Shown piece by piece: positions 11,806-23,000 of a stretch of 64,000 bases of DNA. The notes under the pieces are model-generated. The model was given only the letters and a program-made list of their open reading frames with translations. It made no database searches and was not told the DNA's origin. Each line of letters opens with the position of its first letter. Position 1 is the stretch's first letter. Position numbers and translations under genes: made by a program. Source of the DNA: Caenorhabditis elegans (lineage: Eukaryota; Nematoda; Chromadorea; Rhabditida; Rhabditidae); the NCBI RefSeq assembly GCF_000002985.6, contig NC_003280.10, forward strand, positions 12,768,501-12,832,500, read 5' to 3'.

Positions 11806-11984
11806 ACAAAGGAGGTAATGTATTTGAGACTGTTCATTTATTGTAATTGAGGGGTTGAAAATTATTATTTTAATTTTCAAATAAAAATGCATTAAATTTT
11901 TTATTTATTTTATAATAAAAAAATCCTTTTTAATTTTAAAATAAAACATTTTTTAATTTTGAGGTCTGCTTTCTTCGCGGGGAC

Positions 11985-12357
11985 AGAGCGCCGTAGGCGC
12001 TCTTAACCTAAATTATAGGCAGAGCAGGCCGAAGGCCTGCTATGCCAGTAGGCTTTCACTGCCGGGTCAGAGCGCCGCAGGCGCTCTGAATCTAAATTAC
12101 AGGCAGAGCAGGCCGAAGGCCTTCTATGCCAGCCTGCTTTTACTGCCGGGTCAGAATCAAAATTGTGTACTGCAGGGAGACAATAAATATTTTTAAAACA
12201 GTAAAAACAAACACACAGGTTCGAGGCGAAGCCGAGAACCTGCGACAGCTACCTAATCTGTTAGAGGAAGCAACGCAGGCCGCAGGCCTACGGTGCGAGA
12301 CCCAAAACATTGCCAATCGCACGTTCGAGGCGAAGCCGAGAATCCGCGCCAGCTAGC
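11985..12357. repeat. tandem GC-palindromic units, copies 2 and following
   Basis: Two and a half copies of the unit at 9770-9905, followed by GTTCGAGGCGAAGCCGAGAA motifs that recur at 10252 and 12324. Several perfect 8-9 bp stem hairpins. Confidence 0.8.
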
Positions 12358-12718
12358 GGACTCGCCCCAACCCCACCTCTACTAGCGGGCCCCATAGGGC
12401 CCGCTAGTCGATTTTTCAATTTATTTCGAACAATCTAACCGGCCGACGGCGTTGTAAACCATTTTTGTCAAAGTGTGAGTTCATTTAAATATATATATGT
12501 GCTGGGTGGCCGCTGAAAAAAAAACATAGGTGGCCGAGTTGTATGCTTTCCGGCCGGCGGGCATTTACAGCGCGGCCTAGCTAAACAATCGATGGCCTAG
12601 TTTTCTCAATTGTTCAAAACTCGGTTGTTTAAAACTTTTTGAAGTACTGCGGCAAAGTCGATCTGTGAAATAATGACAATTTCCAGGATACGCTCAAACA
12701 CGTGACAATTTGAAAAAA

Positions 12719-13141
12719 ATGCTCATTGAACTCCTCATATCCATCACCGTGCTTGCGTCGATTCTCGTCTCGTGCAAGAAAGAGAAGAACGAAGCGGCAA
12801 AACTGAAGCCACGTAACCTCGACGGAAAACCCGGTGGGCCAACTCCGGGCGGAGCCAAATCGGCAAACAAGTCTGGCGGTGCCGGCGGAGGTAGTGGAGG
12901 AGCTGGAGATGCTAATAGTCTTCTCAAGAATGAAGTCCAAGGTGGGTTCTATATTAGCAATTTTTGGGCGGAGTCTAACAGAGCCGCGATAGATCCATGG
13001 ATGTCTACTGAACTGTGTTCGTGGACCTGGATTTTGTCGGCACTTACTTTTTTTTTTGCAGAACCACCGATGAAGGAGCGTCCGGCTGACGACAACGAGA
13101 CAATCAACGACGCAAAGTCCAACTGGGGAACTGTTGCCTAA
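12719..13141 (+). CDS. small secreted or membrane-anchored protein, paralog 2, two exons
   Basis: Exons 12719-12941 and 13062-13141 encode 100 residues. It has the same first 32 residues as paralog 1 (6548-7001), a diverged Gly/Ala/Pro-rich middle, the same intron position and phase, and an end with PADDNETIND and KSNWGTVA. The hydrophobic start is followed by a Cys and a Lys/Glu-rich segment. The function is unknown. This copy keeps what looks like the ancestral 3' end (GTT GCC TAA). It lies in the duplicated block whose upstream half was displaced 4 kb by an insertion, so any distal promoter elements shared with paralog 1 are separated from it here. Confidence 0.75.
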   Translation: MLIELLISITVLASILVSCKKEKNEAAKLKPRNLDGKPGGPTPGGAKSANKSGGAGGGSGGAGDANSLLKNEVQGGFYISNFWAESNRAAIDPWMSTELCSWTWILSALTFFFAEPPMKERPADDNETINDAKSNWGTVA

Positions 13142-13254
13142 CAGCTGTGAACTTTTTTGAAATTCATGTTTTTTCTTGTAAATTGAATGAAAGAAATGTT
13201 CTATTGCTCCGTGAGCACACCTATTGCCTCACCTTGCTATTTGGTCAAAAAGGT

Positions 13255-14190
13255 ACACACCAGGGCAAATTGCCCATTTGCCGATTTGCCGGAAATTTTT
13301 ATTTTCGGCAATTTGCCGATTTGACGTTTGCCGAATATCTACTTGTCGGTATATTTTAAAGGGTTTGTAATACCTGGTTACTTGATACCTGGTTATTTGC
13401 CGGAACATTTTCGAGGGATTTTTAATAAGACGGAAATACTTGAACTTCTCTACATATTTTTATAGAATTTACTGATTTTACAAAACTTTGAAATTCAGAA
13501 ATTTCCAGAAATTTGTGCAAACCTGCAGTTTGCCGAAATTTTTCGGCACATCGGCAAATGGCATTTCTGCCAATTTGCCGGAAATTTCAATTTTGGCAAT
13601 TTGCCGACTTGCCGGAATTTAATTTTCAGCTTCTACTTGCTACTTGGTCAAAAAGGTACACATCAGGGCAAATTGTCCATTTGCCGATTTGCCATAAATT
13701 CTTATCTCGGCAAATTGCCAATTTGCCGTTTGCCGGATATCAACTTGTCGGAATATTTTAAAGGGATTTTTAAAAATCAATAATTTCCGTTTTCTCTAGA
13801 TGTTTTCATAGATATTTCAAACTTTTGACATTCTTAAATTTCCAGAAAAAAAGTGCAAACCCACAACTTGCCGAAGATTTTCGGCAAATGCCGTTTTTCC
13901 GGTAAATTCGGCAAATCGACAAACGGGCAAATTGCCGGTTTGGCGATTTGCCGGAAAAAATCGTCTGCGGCTTAGTAGCTTAGTAGTCATATTCGGCTTA
14001 GTAGTCATATTAGTTGAAAAAAATTCCGGCGTTCATAAAATTGACTGATTTTTCAAAATTTTGACATGAATTTTTTTTTTGAAATTTCCAGAAAAAATGT
14101 GCAAACCCACAGTTTGCCGAATTTTTTTTGGCAAATCGGCAAAGTGCCGGTTTGCAGAATTGCCGGAAATTTAACTTTACGCCGACAATT
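13255..14190. repeat. scattered TTGCCG element fragments
   Basis: Clusters at 13258-13355, 13535-13750, 13865-13965 and 14105-14190. Two share the flank TTGGTCAAAAAGGTACACA (13241 and 13645) and the end CTTGTCGG then ATATTTTAAAGGG, so they are copies of one larger unit of about 390 bp. No gene is seen in 13191-14640 apart from AT-rich spacer. Confidence 0.8.
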
Positions 14191-14643
14191 TCTTTGATCG
14201 CCCTGTGACCATGTGCTTCAGTAAAACGTCCTCTAAAAATCCGCATAATTAATTCACCAATGTTTATATCATAGAACAGAAAAAAACAAGAATTGAATAA
14301 AAATTCAGACATTGAAATTTGCATGTGAGAAAATACTTACTTGAATAGAATGAGAGAAGTGTGGGGAAAAAAAGTGAATACTGATTAATGAAATGGGATT
14401 TTCAATGGGATTTTTGGTCATGGTGGTAAATTGAGAAAAAGGAGGGAAAATGCATTTTTACAAAACAAGAATATAATAAAACCAAAAAGAAGATTAGGAG
14501 CCATGAAGAAGCCAATTCCTTACTCCATCTGAAAAATTCTTGAAAATTTGAAAATTTTGAGTTCAACTCGAATTTGAACTCGAATTTGAATTTGAGTTCT
14601 TTTTGTAAAAAAATTTGTAAAAACAATTTGAAAAAAATCTTGT

Positions 14644-16906
14644 TTAAAAAAGTTTTTTTTTAAGAGCACGACCTCGAAAAGAGAGTCCCACCTTTGAATT
14701 TCTTCCCTGCCATTTTCCGAGAGTATTCCGTGGTCTCAATTCCCTTGCTGACGTCTCTACCGGCTCGCGTTTGATAGCAATCTGAAATAGTAAGTTTAAA
14801 AAAGTTTCCAGATTGCCCATAAACCTGGTTTCGCTGGCGACTAGTCGAGATGGACTTTTTTTCAAGAGGTTCCGGAGTTGATTGCTGAATTTTTTTATTT
14901 CGATTAAAACCTTTAAACTTATATTAATCTGATAACTTACTGGATTCAGAGTTATTTCTTCGTCTTCAATGTACGCGTCCTCATATCGTCGAGCCATCTT
15001 CTGAGCCTCCATCCTTGCCAGCTTGATCTCTGAATCTTTCAGTGCAGAAGCTTCCACTTTCAGCTGCAACTCTTTCTGCACAAATTCCAGCGACTTTTTC
15101 TTCAACTCAAGCTTTGTCTTTCTTTCCTCTTCCTCAATCTCCATAAGAGCTTTCTCGTGGTGGATTTGGGCTCTGAGTTTCGCTAGTTCCAAGTCTTCCA
15201 GCTCACGAGTGAGCTCTCTCTTTTGTTGCTCAAAAGTGGAGTTTGCAACTTCTGGCTCAGTTTCTGAAATTGGAGGAAACTTGAGAAGAATATTTTCGTT
15301 TGATCTACCATTAGTAACTGGCTCCACCGTCTCCGTGGGCATCGGGTATTGCTCTTTTGGCTCATTCTCTAGAATCATCACTTCATCATCATGGCCTGAA
15401 ATTGATTTTTTTAAATCTTCAACCTAGACTTCCTGACTTAAAAAATTGCTTACTTCTGTTTTGATATTGTGCGTAATCCAGTTCTGTAAAAAAATGCTTA
15501 GAAAATTGATTCAAAATTTTGAAAATTACCCGGTGACGTCGCCTGTCTCTCCATTTCTGGGGCTTCGTATGCTGAGCTTGAGGATGACTGGCCTGAAAAA
15601 AAAAACGCCTTTTGGAATATTATTAAGACCTGAGATGGCGAAAATCTGAATTTGCAGATTTTTCTAAAATTTCAGAAAGTTTTCAATGTGCCCTGGACCT
15701 ATGCTAGACGTTTCACAAGATTTAAAAATTGTCTAGACATTTTTTTTTTGAAAAAATTAAAAATATAACCGCACTTACCACCGGCTTCTTCCTCAGGTTC
15801 GTTTTCTCTCGGGCGATAAGACTCTGAAGAATTATTTTCGATTTTTCTTTGAAACAATTTTTTTTAACTCACGGGAGCTTCTGAACGGAGCAAAAGCAGG
15901 CTGAGAACTGGGATGGTAAGGATGGTGGCGGTTCGAGTCTGAAATTGGGGTTTTGTTGGTAGAAAACTTACAAATATCGATAAATTTTGGGAAACGGCCA
16001 AGTTTTGGTAAGTTTGTAAATGTCGTTAGTTTTGGCAAATTGCCAAATTTTGATAAGTTGCCAAATTTGAGTAAACTGGTAAGTTTTTGTAAATTGGTAA
16101 ATTTTGGAAAAATGCCACATTTTGGAATATTGCCAAATTTTGGAAAACTGGCAAAATTTGGTTAATTGTCAATTTTTGGTAAATCGCCAAGTTTCGGTAA
16201 ATTTGCCGAATTTTGGAAAACTGGCCAAATTTGGTTAATTGCCTAATTTCGGAAAGTTGCCAAGTTTTGGAAAATTGCCGAATTTTGGTGAATTGGTAAA
16301 TTTTAGGGAATTGCCAGTTTTTGTAAATTGCCAAATTTTGGTAGATTGCCAGTTTGCCAAGTTTTGGTAAACTACCTAATTTTCCTAAAATGCGTACTTT
16401 TCGAGAAATTTTTGAGAAAAAGCTACAACGTTGAAACACAAATAATTAAAAATCGATTAAAATAATAACTTTTTTGATCAAATTTCAAAATTATGAAAAA
16501 AGGTGTTTTAAAAAGTTTTACTACTCCCATTGACATTATAAAAATAATTTAATTTAGAAAAAAAAACTGACTCCTATTCGGAGATCTTCTGTATCGGTCA
16601 CGGCTTTTCCTGGAAGTGCTCTGGTCTGAAATGGAAAATTTACTAATTTACCAAAATTTGGCAATTCACCATAATTACCTTATTTTTCATTTAGTAAATT
16701 ATGGTTAATTGCCAAAATTAGGGAAATTGCCAAAATTTGAGTAAATTGGTTTAAAATATTGTTTTTTTTTCTTCGTGGCCGTGAAAGAGAAACCTCGGCC
16801 AAAATTTAACCAACTTACTAAGTTGCGCCAGCCTTTCGAGATCACGCCGAGTCTCCTCCTGGAACGCATAGCTTCCCGGGTGGAGAGTTCTACTAGATGA
16901 GCTCAT
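14644..16906 (-). CDS. coiled-coil protein of unknown function, 9 exons
   Basis: Exons, 5' to 3': 16906-16819, 16625-16572, 15938-15873, 15823-15779, 15592-15530, 15483-15454, 15395-14941, 14884-14825, 14781-14644. They total 999 nt, or 332 residues, and every junction closes in frame. The N-terminal third is rich in Ser, Arg, Pro and Gln and looks disordered. Residues about 169-262 form a highly charged heptad-like helix (Glu/Lys/Leu/Ala-rich), a convincing coiled coil. The C-terminus is basic. I do not recognise a family. In exon 7 a 45-nt segment starting GTAGATC and ending TTTCAG (about 15308-15264) could be spliced out without a frame change. The ATG follows a TTTTTAG acceptor. The long third intron carries a tandem repeat. 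Confidence 0.8.
15955..16385. repeat. tandem TTTTGGTAAATTGCCAAA repeat in an intron
   Basis: More than 20 degenerate units of about 18-20 bp (AAATTGCCAAATTTTGGTAA), confined to the second intron of the coiled-coil gene. Related in sense but not identical to the TTGCCGGAA arrays. Confidence 0.85.
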
Positions 16907-17193
16907 GCTTCTAAAAAGTTTAAATGATTATTTTGATTTGAGAAAATATCGATTTCTCGCAAGCTTCCACGTGGCAAAAGTCAGTTTTCGAAAATACGAA
17001 GAAAATTGTTCGCTTGCTAGACAAAAATAAGAAAAAATGGAGAAAAGGTGTTGAAGAAGAAATAGTGAGAGGGGCCAGAGAACGAGACAAAAGTGCACGA
17101 GAAACAGAGAAATGTGTTCATATTGTTTATGTGGGTTTGGATGCGGAGGGAAAGTTGTTAATAAAACATGTTTTTTAATTGATTTGTTATATA

Positions 17194-17501
17194 AACACAA
17201 AATTCTGAGAATGCGTAGTGCACAACATATTTGACGCGCAAAATATCTCGTAGCGAAAACTACAGTAATTCTTTAAATGGCTACTGTAGCGCTTGTGTCG
17301 ATTTACGAGCGATATTCCATTTTCACTAGTTTCTTTGCAATATTTTCTCATTTTTAAGCTTCTCTATCGATAAGATAGAACAACCCGTAAATCGACACAG
17401 GCGCTACAGTAGTCATTTAAAGAGTTACTGTAGTTTTCGCTACGAGATATTTTGCACGTCAAACATGTTGCGCAGTACGTATTCTTAGAATTTTGTGTTT
17501 C
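17194..17501. mobile_element. palindromic element, GCGCAAAATATCTCGTAGCG family
   Basis: Inverted arms of about 110 bp (ACGCGCAAAATATCTCGTAG, then TACAGTAATTC, then GTGTCGATTTACG) around a short unique centre. A second member is at 25993-26347. Confidence 0.85.
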
Positions 17502-17590
17502 CGTAATATATTCGTACCTTCAAATACTGCTAATTTTCTGTGCTGGAGAAGTTATTATAACATTGTGTTATTAACCAGAAGCTAAATTTT

Positions 17591-17776
17591 GCGCCAAAAT
17601 ACGGTACCAGGTCTCGACGCGACAAATTCTGGTTTGATCGAAAAAGCTGTGCGCCTTTAAATAGTACTGTAGTTTGAAATTTCTCTGAAAATCGATAAAA
17701 ACTATAGTACTCTTTAAAGGCGCGCCCCTTTTTGCATTTAACAAAAATCTGTCGTGTCGAGACCATGTTTGGCGCT
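17591..17776. mobile_element. palindromic element, GGTCTCGACGCGACAA family
   Basis: Arms carry GCGCCAAAATACGGTACCAG, then GTCTCGACGCGAC and GCGCCTTTAAA, with inverse copies. Related elements are at 26960-27387, 34936-35135, 37183-37275 (half) and 41485-41815. It lies just 3' of the ALKBH7 gene end. Confidence 0.85.
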
Positions 17777-17832
17777 AAAATCGCAATATTTCGCCTCTAG
17801 ATAATAATGAAATACAAAAATATAATTAATTG

Positions 17833-17855
17833 TTTATTAATTGCAACAATTTATT
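17833..17855 (-). terminator. polyadenylation signals of the ALKBH7-type gene
   Basis: TTTATT on the plus strand at 17833-17838 and 17850-17855 gives AATAAA on the minus strand, 27-49 nt past the stop. Confidence 0.65.
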
Positions 17856-17881
17856 CTAAGAACCACAGGTAATAAAAACAA

Positions 17882-19640
17882 TTAAATTTCTTCAGGAATC
17901 GGTTTCAGCTTAATCTCCTCCTCAGCCGTCTGCCGATTCGCCACTTTCGGAAGATCTCTACAAATAATCGATATTCTTCGCTCCCTGGGCACTTGTTCTC
18001 CGTTCCACACACTTTCCTGCTCGCCGAGCACCTCATGTGTGAAATCGTATCGTCCGGGACCGCTGAAATTTTCGAATTTTTTAGATTTTTTAAAAATGTG
18101 GTGAGCAAGTTCGCTCTATGGCTAAACTCACCCTAATCGATATAAACTTCTTCTAGGCATCAGAAGATCCATAATCAGTTCATCCTTCTGATCCTTGTGC
18201 CGGAGCCGCATAATAGCGTCGGAGAGCAGGGAGACACCCGTGATGACGTCACCACAATACTGAAAATTTCGGATTTTTTTTGAATATTTTTGAGTTATAA
18301 GTTTTAAATGCGCTCTAATGATAATAATTGCCGAACTAGGCCATGTTGGCTCGACCATATCTGGGGTAGATTTACGGCGCGTTGCGTGTCGCGTCGCGGC
18401 TCGATTTTAGTTGTAAAACTAAATGTATTTGTCCGTGTGGAGTACACGACTTTCCCACGCGTTGTCCGGCGGGGGATTGTCAATAGAGCGCGAAAAATTC
18501 GATGAGGAAGCCCAGAACCCTGGTCAACTTGCACGCACTCGAATCGCGTCAATGTGTGGTTTGATGACACCGTCCTTGTGTAGATCCAAAATATGCACGT
18601 AGGTCAAATGTTCGGTGTTGGCGCCGAACGATTCACTCCGGATGCGGGAGATCACTTCGAGATTCTCGTCTCGCCATTTTCGTTGCTCACGTTCTCGGTA
18701 TAGGTGGATGGCCTAGAAAATATGGGAGACTTTTAGGCCACGGGAAGCTTGCTGGTGGCCTAGAAATTCGAAATAGGTATTTCTAGGCCATGAATTCATC
18801 TGAAACCTAGAACACGATTTCTAGGCCACTTATTCTATACTGATGACCTATAAATCCAAAATTTCAATTTCTAGGCCATCGACAATTTACTGATGGCCTA
18901 GAATATTATTTCTAGGCCACCAATTCTATATTGATGACCTAGAAATCCAAAATTTTAATTTCTAGGTCATCGACAATATATTGATGGCCTAGAATAATAT
19001 TTCTAAGCCACCAGTAATGTTTTATTGACTGAGAACTCTAAATTTCAAATTTTATGTCAAATTTTGGATTAAAACATATTTTATCCGAGATTTTCAATAA
19101 ATTTTTTTTCACAAAACTATCATTTTTTGAATTTTGTAAATTTTAAATCTGTTTTCCTCATAAAAATGATCAAAAACTCCTACATCGTCCCAATGGCTCT
19201 TCTCGTACCGAAGACGCTTCATGTGTGGCTCAACGTCGACGAGAAGGCTTTTCTCTTCGGCTTCTGTGATGAAATCTCTGAAAATTTCGAAATTTTTAAG
19301 GTTGCAAGCGCGCTCCAATGCTAATAATCTTTTTTTAAACTTGCAAATACGCTCTACGGATAATTCCCCAGAGTTTCGCTGCTTCCAATTTAAATTCAAA
19401 TTTTTTCAAGTTGCAATCGCGCTCCTTTGACGATTTCTCTGATTTCACCGATTTCACGTAAAATTTGAAAATTGTGGAGTATGCAAATCCGCTCTAATAC
19501 CAATTTCGCTCAAAATTTCAAATTCTTGCCTACTTTTTAACATAACAGCAGGTTTTCATAGTTTCAGCCAAATCCTTCGGCCACAGTTCCAAATTATGAA
19601 ATTTTATCAAATGTTGCAGAGTTCTCGGTGTAATTTTCAT
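17882..19640 (-). CDS. alkb-7: ALKBH7-type Fe(II)/2-oxoglutarate dioxygenase, 5 exons
   Basis: Exons 19640-19534, 19277-19184, 18712-18539, 18259-18132 and 18062-17882 give 227 residues; human ALKBH7 is 221. Landmarks are DFITEAEE and HWDD near the N-terminus, iron ligands in KPHIDAIR (H-x-D) and THEVL (distal His), and a 2-oxoglutarate-binding Arg in RERRISIICRDL. In mammals ALKBH7 is mitochondrial and affects fat metabolism and programmed necrosis; its exact substrate is debated. A TTTCAG acceptor lies 13 nt before the ATG and the gene follows CPT1 by 455 nt on the same strand, so it is probably a downstream operon gene. Intron 2 has a CTAGGCC minisatellite, intron 3 a transposon fragment. 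Two details are mildly unusual: one acceptor is CTAG, and one junction creates GTGCGT. Confidence 0.88.
18331..18522 (-). mobile_element. GAGCCGCGACGCGAC repeat element (reverse copy)
   Basis: About 190 bp matching 39605-39843 and 47481-47722 in inverse orientation: GGCCATGTTGGCTCGACCAT, then GGCGCGTTGCGTGTCGCG, then TCCGTGTGGAGTACACGAC, then TCGATGAGGAAGCCCAGAAC. It sits in an intron of the ALKBH7 gene. Confidence 0.85.
18715..19020. repeat. CTAGGCC minisatellite in ALKBH7 intron
   Basis: Units of about 30-45 bp containing TTTCTAGGCCA and its partner TGGCCTAGAA alternate, with a higher-order period near 118 bp. One unit overlaps the splice acceptor of the following exon (TTTTCTAG then GCC), so the repeat itself may have supplied or copied the acceptor. 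Confidence 0.85.
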
Positions 19641-19653
19641 ATTTTCTGTTCCA

Positions 19654-19662
19654 CTGAAACAT
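19654..19662 (-). promoter_or_regulatory. probable trans-splice (SL2-type) acceptor
   Basis: ATGTTTCAG (minus strand) lies 13 nt upstream of the ALKBH7 ATG, with no upstream exon that keeps an ATG-initiated frame. It would separate the two messages of a CPT1-ALKBH7 operon. Confidence 0.55.
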
Positions 19663-20095
19663 TTTTGTTGTAAATTTCCAATTTCTGAGAATATTCTAAA
19701 GCACGGCTTTCTACGGCTTTTAAACCATTTTCCTGTTGAACTATTTTCTTTAAAAATCACAATGATTTTATAGTCGAAAAGAAATAAAAAAACGCATTAT
19801 GCTGAGGGCTTCGACATACAAAGTGGAAAGGGTTGGGGGAAATACATGGAAATTTCCTTTTTTTTTTCGGAAAAACAAATTTTTGTTAGTATTTACAATT
19901 ACATTTTGTTACCAGTCAGACAAGTTTTTTGAGGGAAAAAAATCCAATAAAAATGAGCATTTTTCAGAAGGACGTATAATGTACACGAAGTGTGTGTGTG
20001 AAAAGGAGACAACAAAAGGGAAAAATTGCGGGTTAAAAATGGCCGGGAAAACCAAAAAAAAACATTTTTTAAAAAAATAAATTCAGACGGAGCAC

Positions 20096-23000
20096 TTATT
20101 GCTTTTTCTTCGGCGCCTCAATCGCCTCGGCGAGCTTCTTCATGTCGTTGAGCGAGCGCTTGAGCTCTTCACGGAATTCACGGGAGCTCTGGAAGAAAAT
20201 TGGATGAAATAGATAAATTTTGTGGTTTTTCGGCAAAAATTGCTCAAATTTTTTCGAATTTTGAAGATAAGTTTAAAAAAAAATTTTTTTCCACAATATG
20301 AATATTGTTTACAATAAGAAATCTGGTTTTTTCAAACGAAAAATCTTTTGTTCGTTCCAGAAAATTTGGGTTTTTTTCAAAAAATCTGGTTTTTTTTAAT
20401 CTGGGGATTTTTTCCAGAAAATCTGAGTCTTTCCCAAAAATTGGTTTTTTTCCAACAAATCTGGGTTTTTTCAACAAAAAATCTCGGGTTTTTCCAAAAA
20501 ATCTGCTTTTTTTAAACAAAAAATTCGGTTTTTTTCCAAAAAATCTGGGTTTTTTTCTGAAAAAAATCTGGCTTTTCCAAAAAAATCGGGTTTTTTTTAA
20601 ACAAAAAATTGGTATTTTTTTCCAAAAAATCTGCTTTTTTTAAACAAAAAATTCGGTTTTTTTCCAAAAAATCTGGGTTTTTTTCTGAAAAAATTCTGGC
20701 TTTTCCAAAAAAATCGGGTTTTTTTTAAACAAAAAATTGGTATTTTTTTCCAAAAAATCTGGGTTTTTTTAGACAAAAAATAGATTTTTTTTTCCAGAAA
20801 ATCTGGGTTTTTTTCCAAAAAATCGGGGGTTTTTCAGAGAAAAATACTGTAACTGTAAAACAAAAATTACCGTATTATCGGCAGATCTCTTGCTAGAGAT
20901 ATGGAAAGACAGAGTATCTTCCCCTGCAACAATATAAGAGACACCGTAACCCCGATCAGCCACCGGACCGAATCCACCTCCGGCAGTGATCAATCTCAAG
21001 CGAACTTCGTTGGAAAGTCCCTTGGCATCAGCTTCGCACTGATTCATCGGAGTCTGGGAAGTTGAGAGCAAGTATGTCGGTGGGAAGATATTATCGAAAA
21101 ACGGGGATTCCTCTTCCAAATATCTCTTGATAACGTAGAGAGCGAAGAGATGACGATCGACTCCTTGTCCACACATCGCGTCTCGGTACAGCTCCTGATG
21201 CTTGTCGCATGCTTTACGGAGGAGTTGGAGGCGATCTTGAGGCGTCTTCGAGGCGTCGAGCATTGAACGAACGAAATCCGAGGATTGGACAGTGCAGGAA
21301 CGGACAGTTTCGGTACGTCCTTCACGGAAGAGACGGGTCATTGAGGCTTCGTAGGTCAGCGAGAATTTATTTTGATTCTGCAAAAAAATTGAGTTATTTT
21401 ACGGTGTTTTTTAAAGGTGGAGTAGCGTTAATGGGGATTTTGCTTCTAAAAATTCAAAAAAAAAATTTTTTTTGCTCTAAATGACCGAATATAACTGAAA
21501 AAAATTCAAAAAAAATTTCTGAATTTTTAATGATTTTTTTTTTCAATTTTTCAAAAATCAAAGAAACTATGAATGACGTCACTTTTGACATTTTTTTGCG
21601 TTTTCAGGGTAAATTTACAGTTTTTTCCTTTCGAATTTGATTTAATACACTATTTGTCAATATTTCAAACACAATTCTCCGTGAAGAAAACTGGAAATTT
21701 CAAAATTAGCCTGAAAAATTGGGAATTCAATATTTCTTTAGAAATTTTTTTCCGGAAAATTGTTTCAAATATTGACAAATGGTGTATTAAATCAAATTTA
21801 AAAGTAAAAATGAAAAAAAAAGTAAATTAAGCCAGAAAAATATCAAAAGTGACGTCACTCATTTGCGCGGGAATTCAAATTTAATTCGGCGGGTTTTTTG
21901 ATTTTTGAAAAATTGAAAAAAAAAATCATTAAAAATTTAGAAATTTTGTTAAAAATCGCGAAAAAAAAATCTCAAAAACGCGATTTTCCCCTTTTTCAAA
22001 CCAATCAGCGCCTTCGAACTCCGCCCACTCCATCTGATTGGTTGAAAAGTGGGCCGCGAAGCAAATCGTTGATTGGTCAAGCAGTTCTCATTGAAAAATA
22101 ACCTCCAAAATGAGAACTGCTTGACCAATCCACGATTTGCTCCGCCCCCACTTTTCAACCAATCAGATGGAGTGGGCGGAGTTCGAAGACGGTGATTGGT
22201 TCAAAAATGGGGGGTGGCTTATAATTTTGGAGGTAATTGGATTTTTCATTTCTTTATTTTTTTCGGTTTTTTTTTGTGGTTTTTGAGAATTTGAGATTAT
22301 TCAGGATTTTTTAGAGCAAAATCGATAATTTTTTAAAAATTTTTCTCAAGTTCGCCTACGAACCTTAAAATAGGTATATTGAAGTGTCATCTGCAAGAAA
22401 GCATCCGGTGAAACCTTCAACTTCTTCGCGAATCCTTTTCCATAATCCGTCCAAACCAACAAAGACATCTCAACATCGGCAATCAACGCGTTGGCCACCT
22501 CCATCGACTTCCGAATCTGATCCAGTGCAGGCGCTGGGATCTCCCACTTCAGTCGTTCCGGTGTAAGCTTCTCCTTGGGTTCTCCCTTGCACCGCCCGTT
22601 CTCATCATAACCAATAAATACAATATCCTGAAGCAAGCTCCATTCAGTGAAATGAGCCATCACAGCAGCGTCACCCCACGAATGTTCAGTGTTAATTCCG
22701 ACGTGTCCATTCTTCGAGATGATCAGATTGAACGACTTGTCGAACCAACGATCGTGAGCCTTTCCGTGCAACAAATTGTGAGCCCAATGGTCAAGCTTCG
22801 ATGGATCCTGTGGATCGTAGTGGGTCTCCTCGTCGTCAAGAATCACTACGAATGCGGCTCTTTCGATATCGTTCAAGCTTGTCTTGTTAACTCCACTTCT
22901 GAAGTGAGCACGACGAGTTTTAGCCCAATCGGCTCGTTCTCCGGCTGTCAGGGATGCTAAGTGCATCTCGCCTTCCGATGGCTCATGGGTGTGAGCAAGG

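Larger units (their letters stand above)
8441..12407. mobile_element. Helitron-like or composite insertion, about 4 kb
   Basis: The boundaries are set by the break in the duplicated segment. The left end reads TCTTATCTGC. The right end is a perfect 10-bp hairpin, TAGCGGGCCC / GGGCCCGCTA with loop CATA, closing on CTAG then T. A TC start, a GC hairpin and a CTAG end recall Helitrons, but the left flanking base is G rather than the canonical A, and the hairpin runs into the terminus instead of lying about 10 nt inside. No Rep/helicase gene is present, so it would be non-autonomous. It contains a long direct repeat, GC-palindromic tandem units and a tRNA-like segment. Confidence 0.5.
8246..13190 (+). 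repeat. segmental duplication, copy B, split by an insertion
   Basis: Left part 8246-8440 matches about 5984-6172 and right part 12421-13190 matches about 6190-7045. The two parts are contiguous in copy A, so about 4 kb was inserted into copy B after the duplication. Confidence 0.85.

Noticed and set aside
15023-15427. 134-codon Ser-rich plus-strand frame
   Set aside because: Antisense shadow of the coiled-coil exon at 14941-15395.
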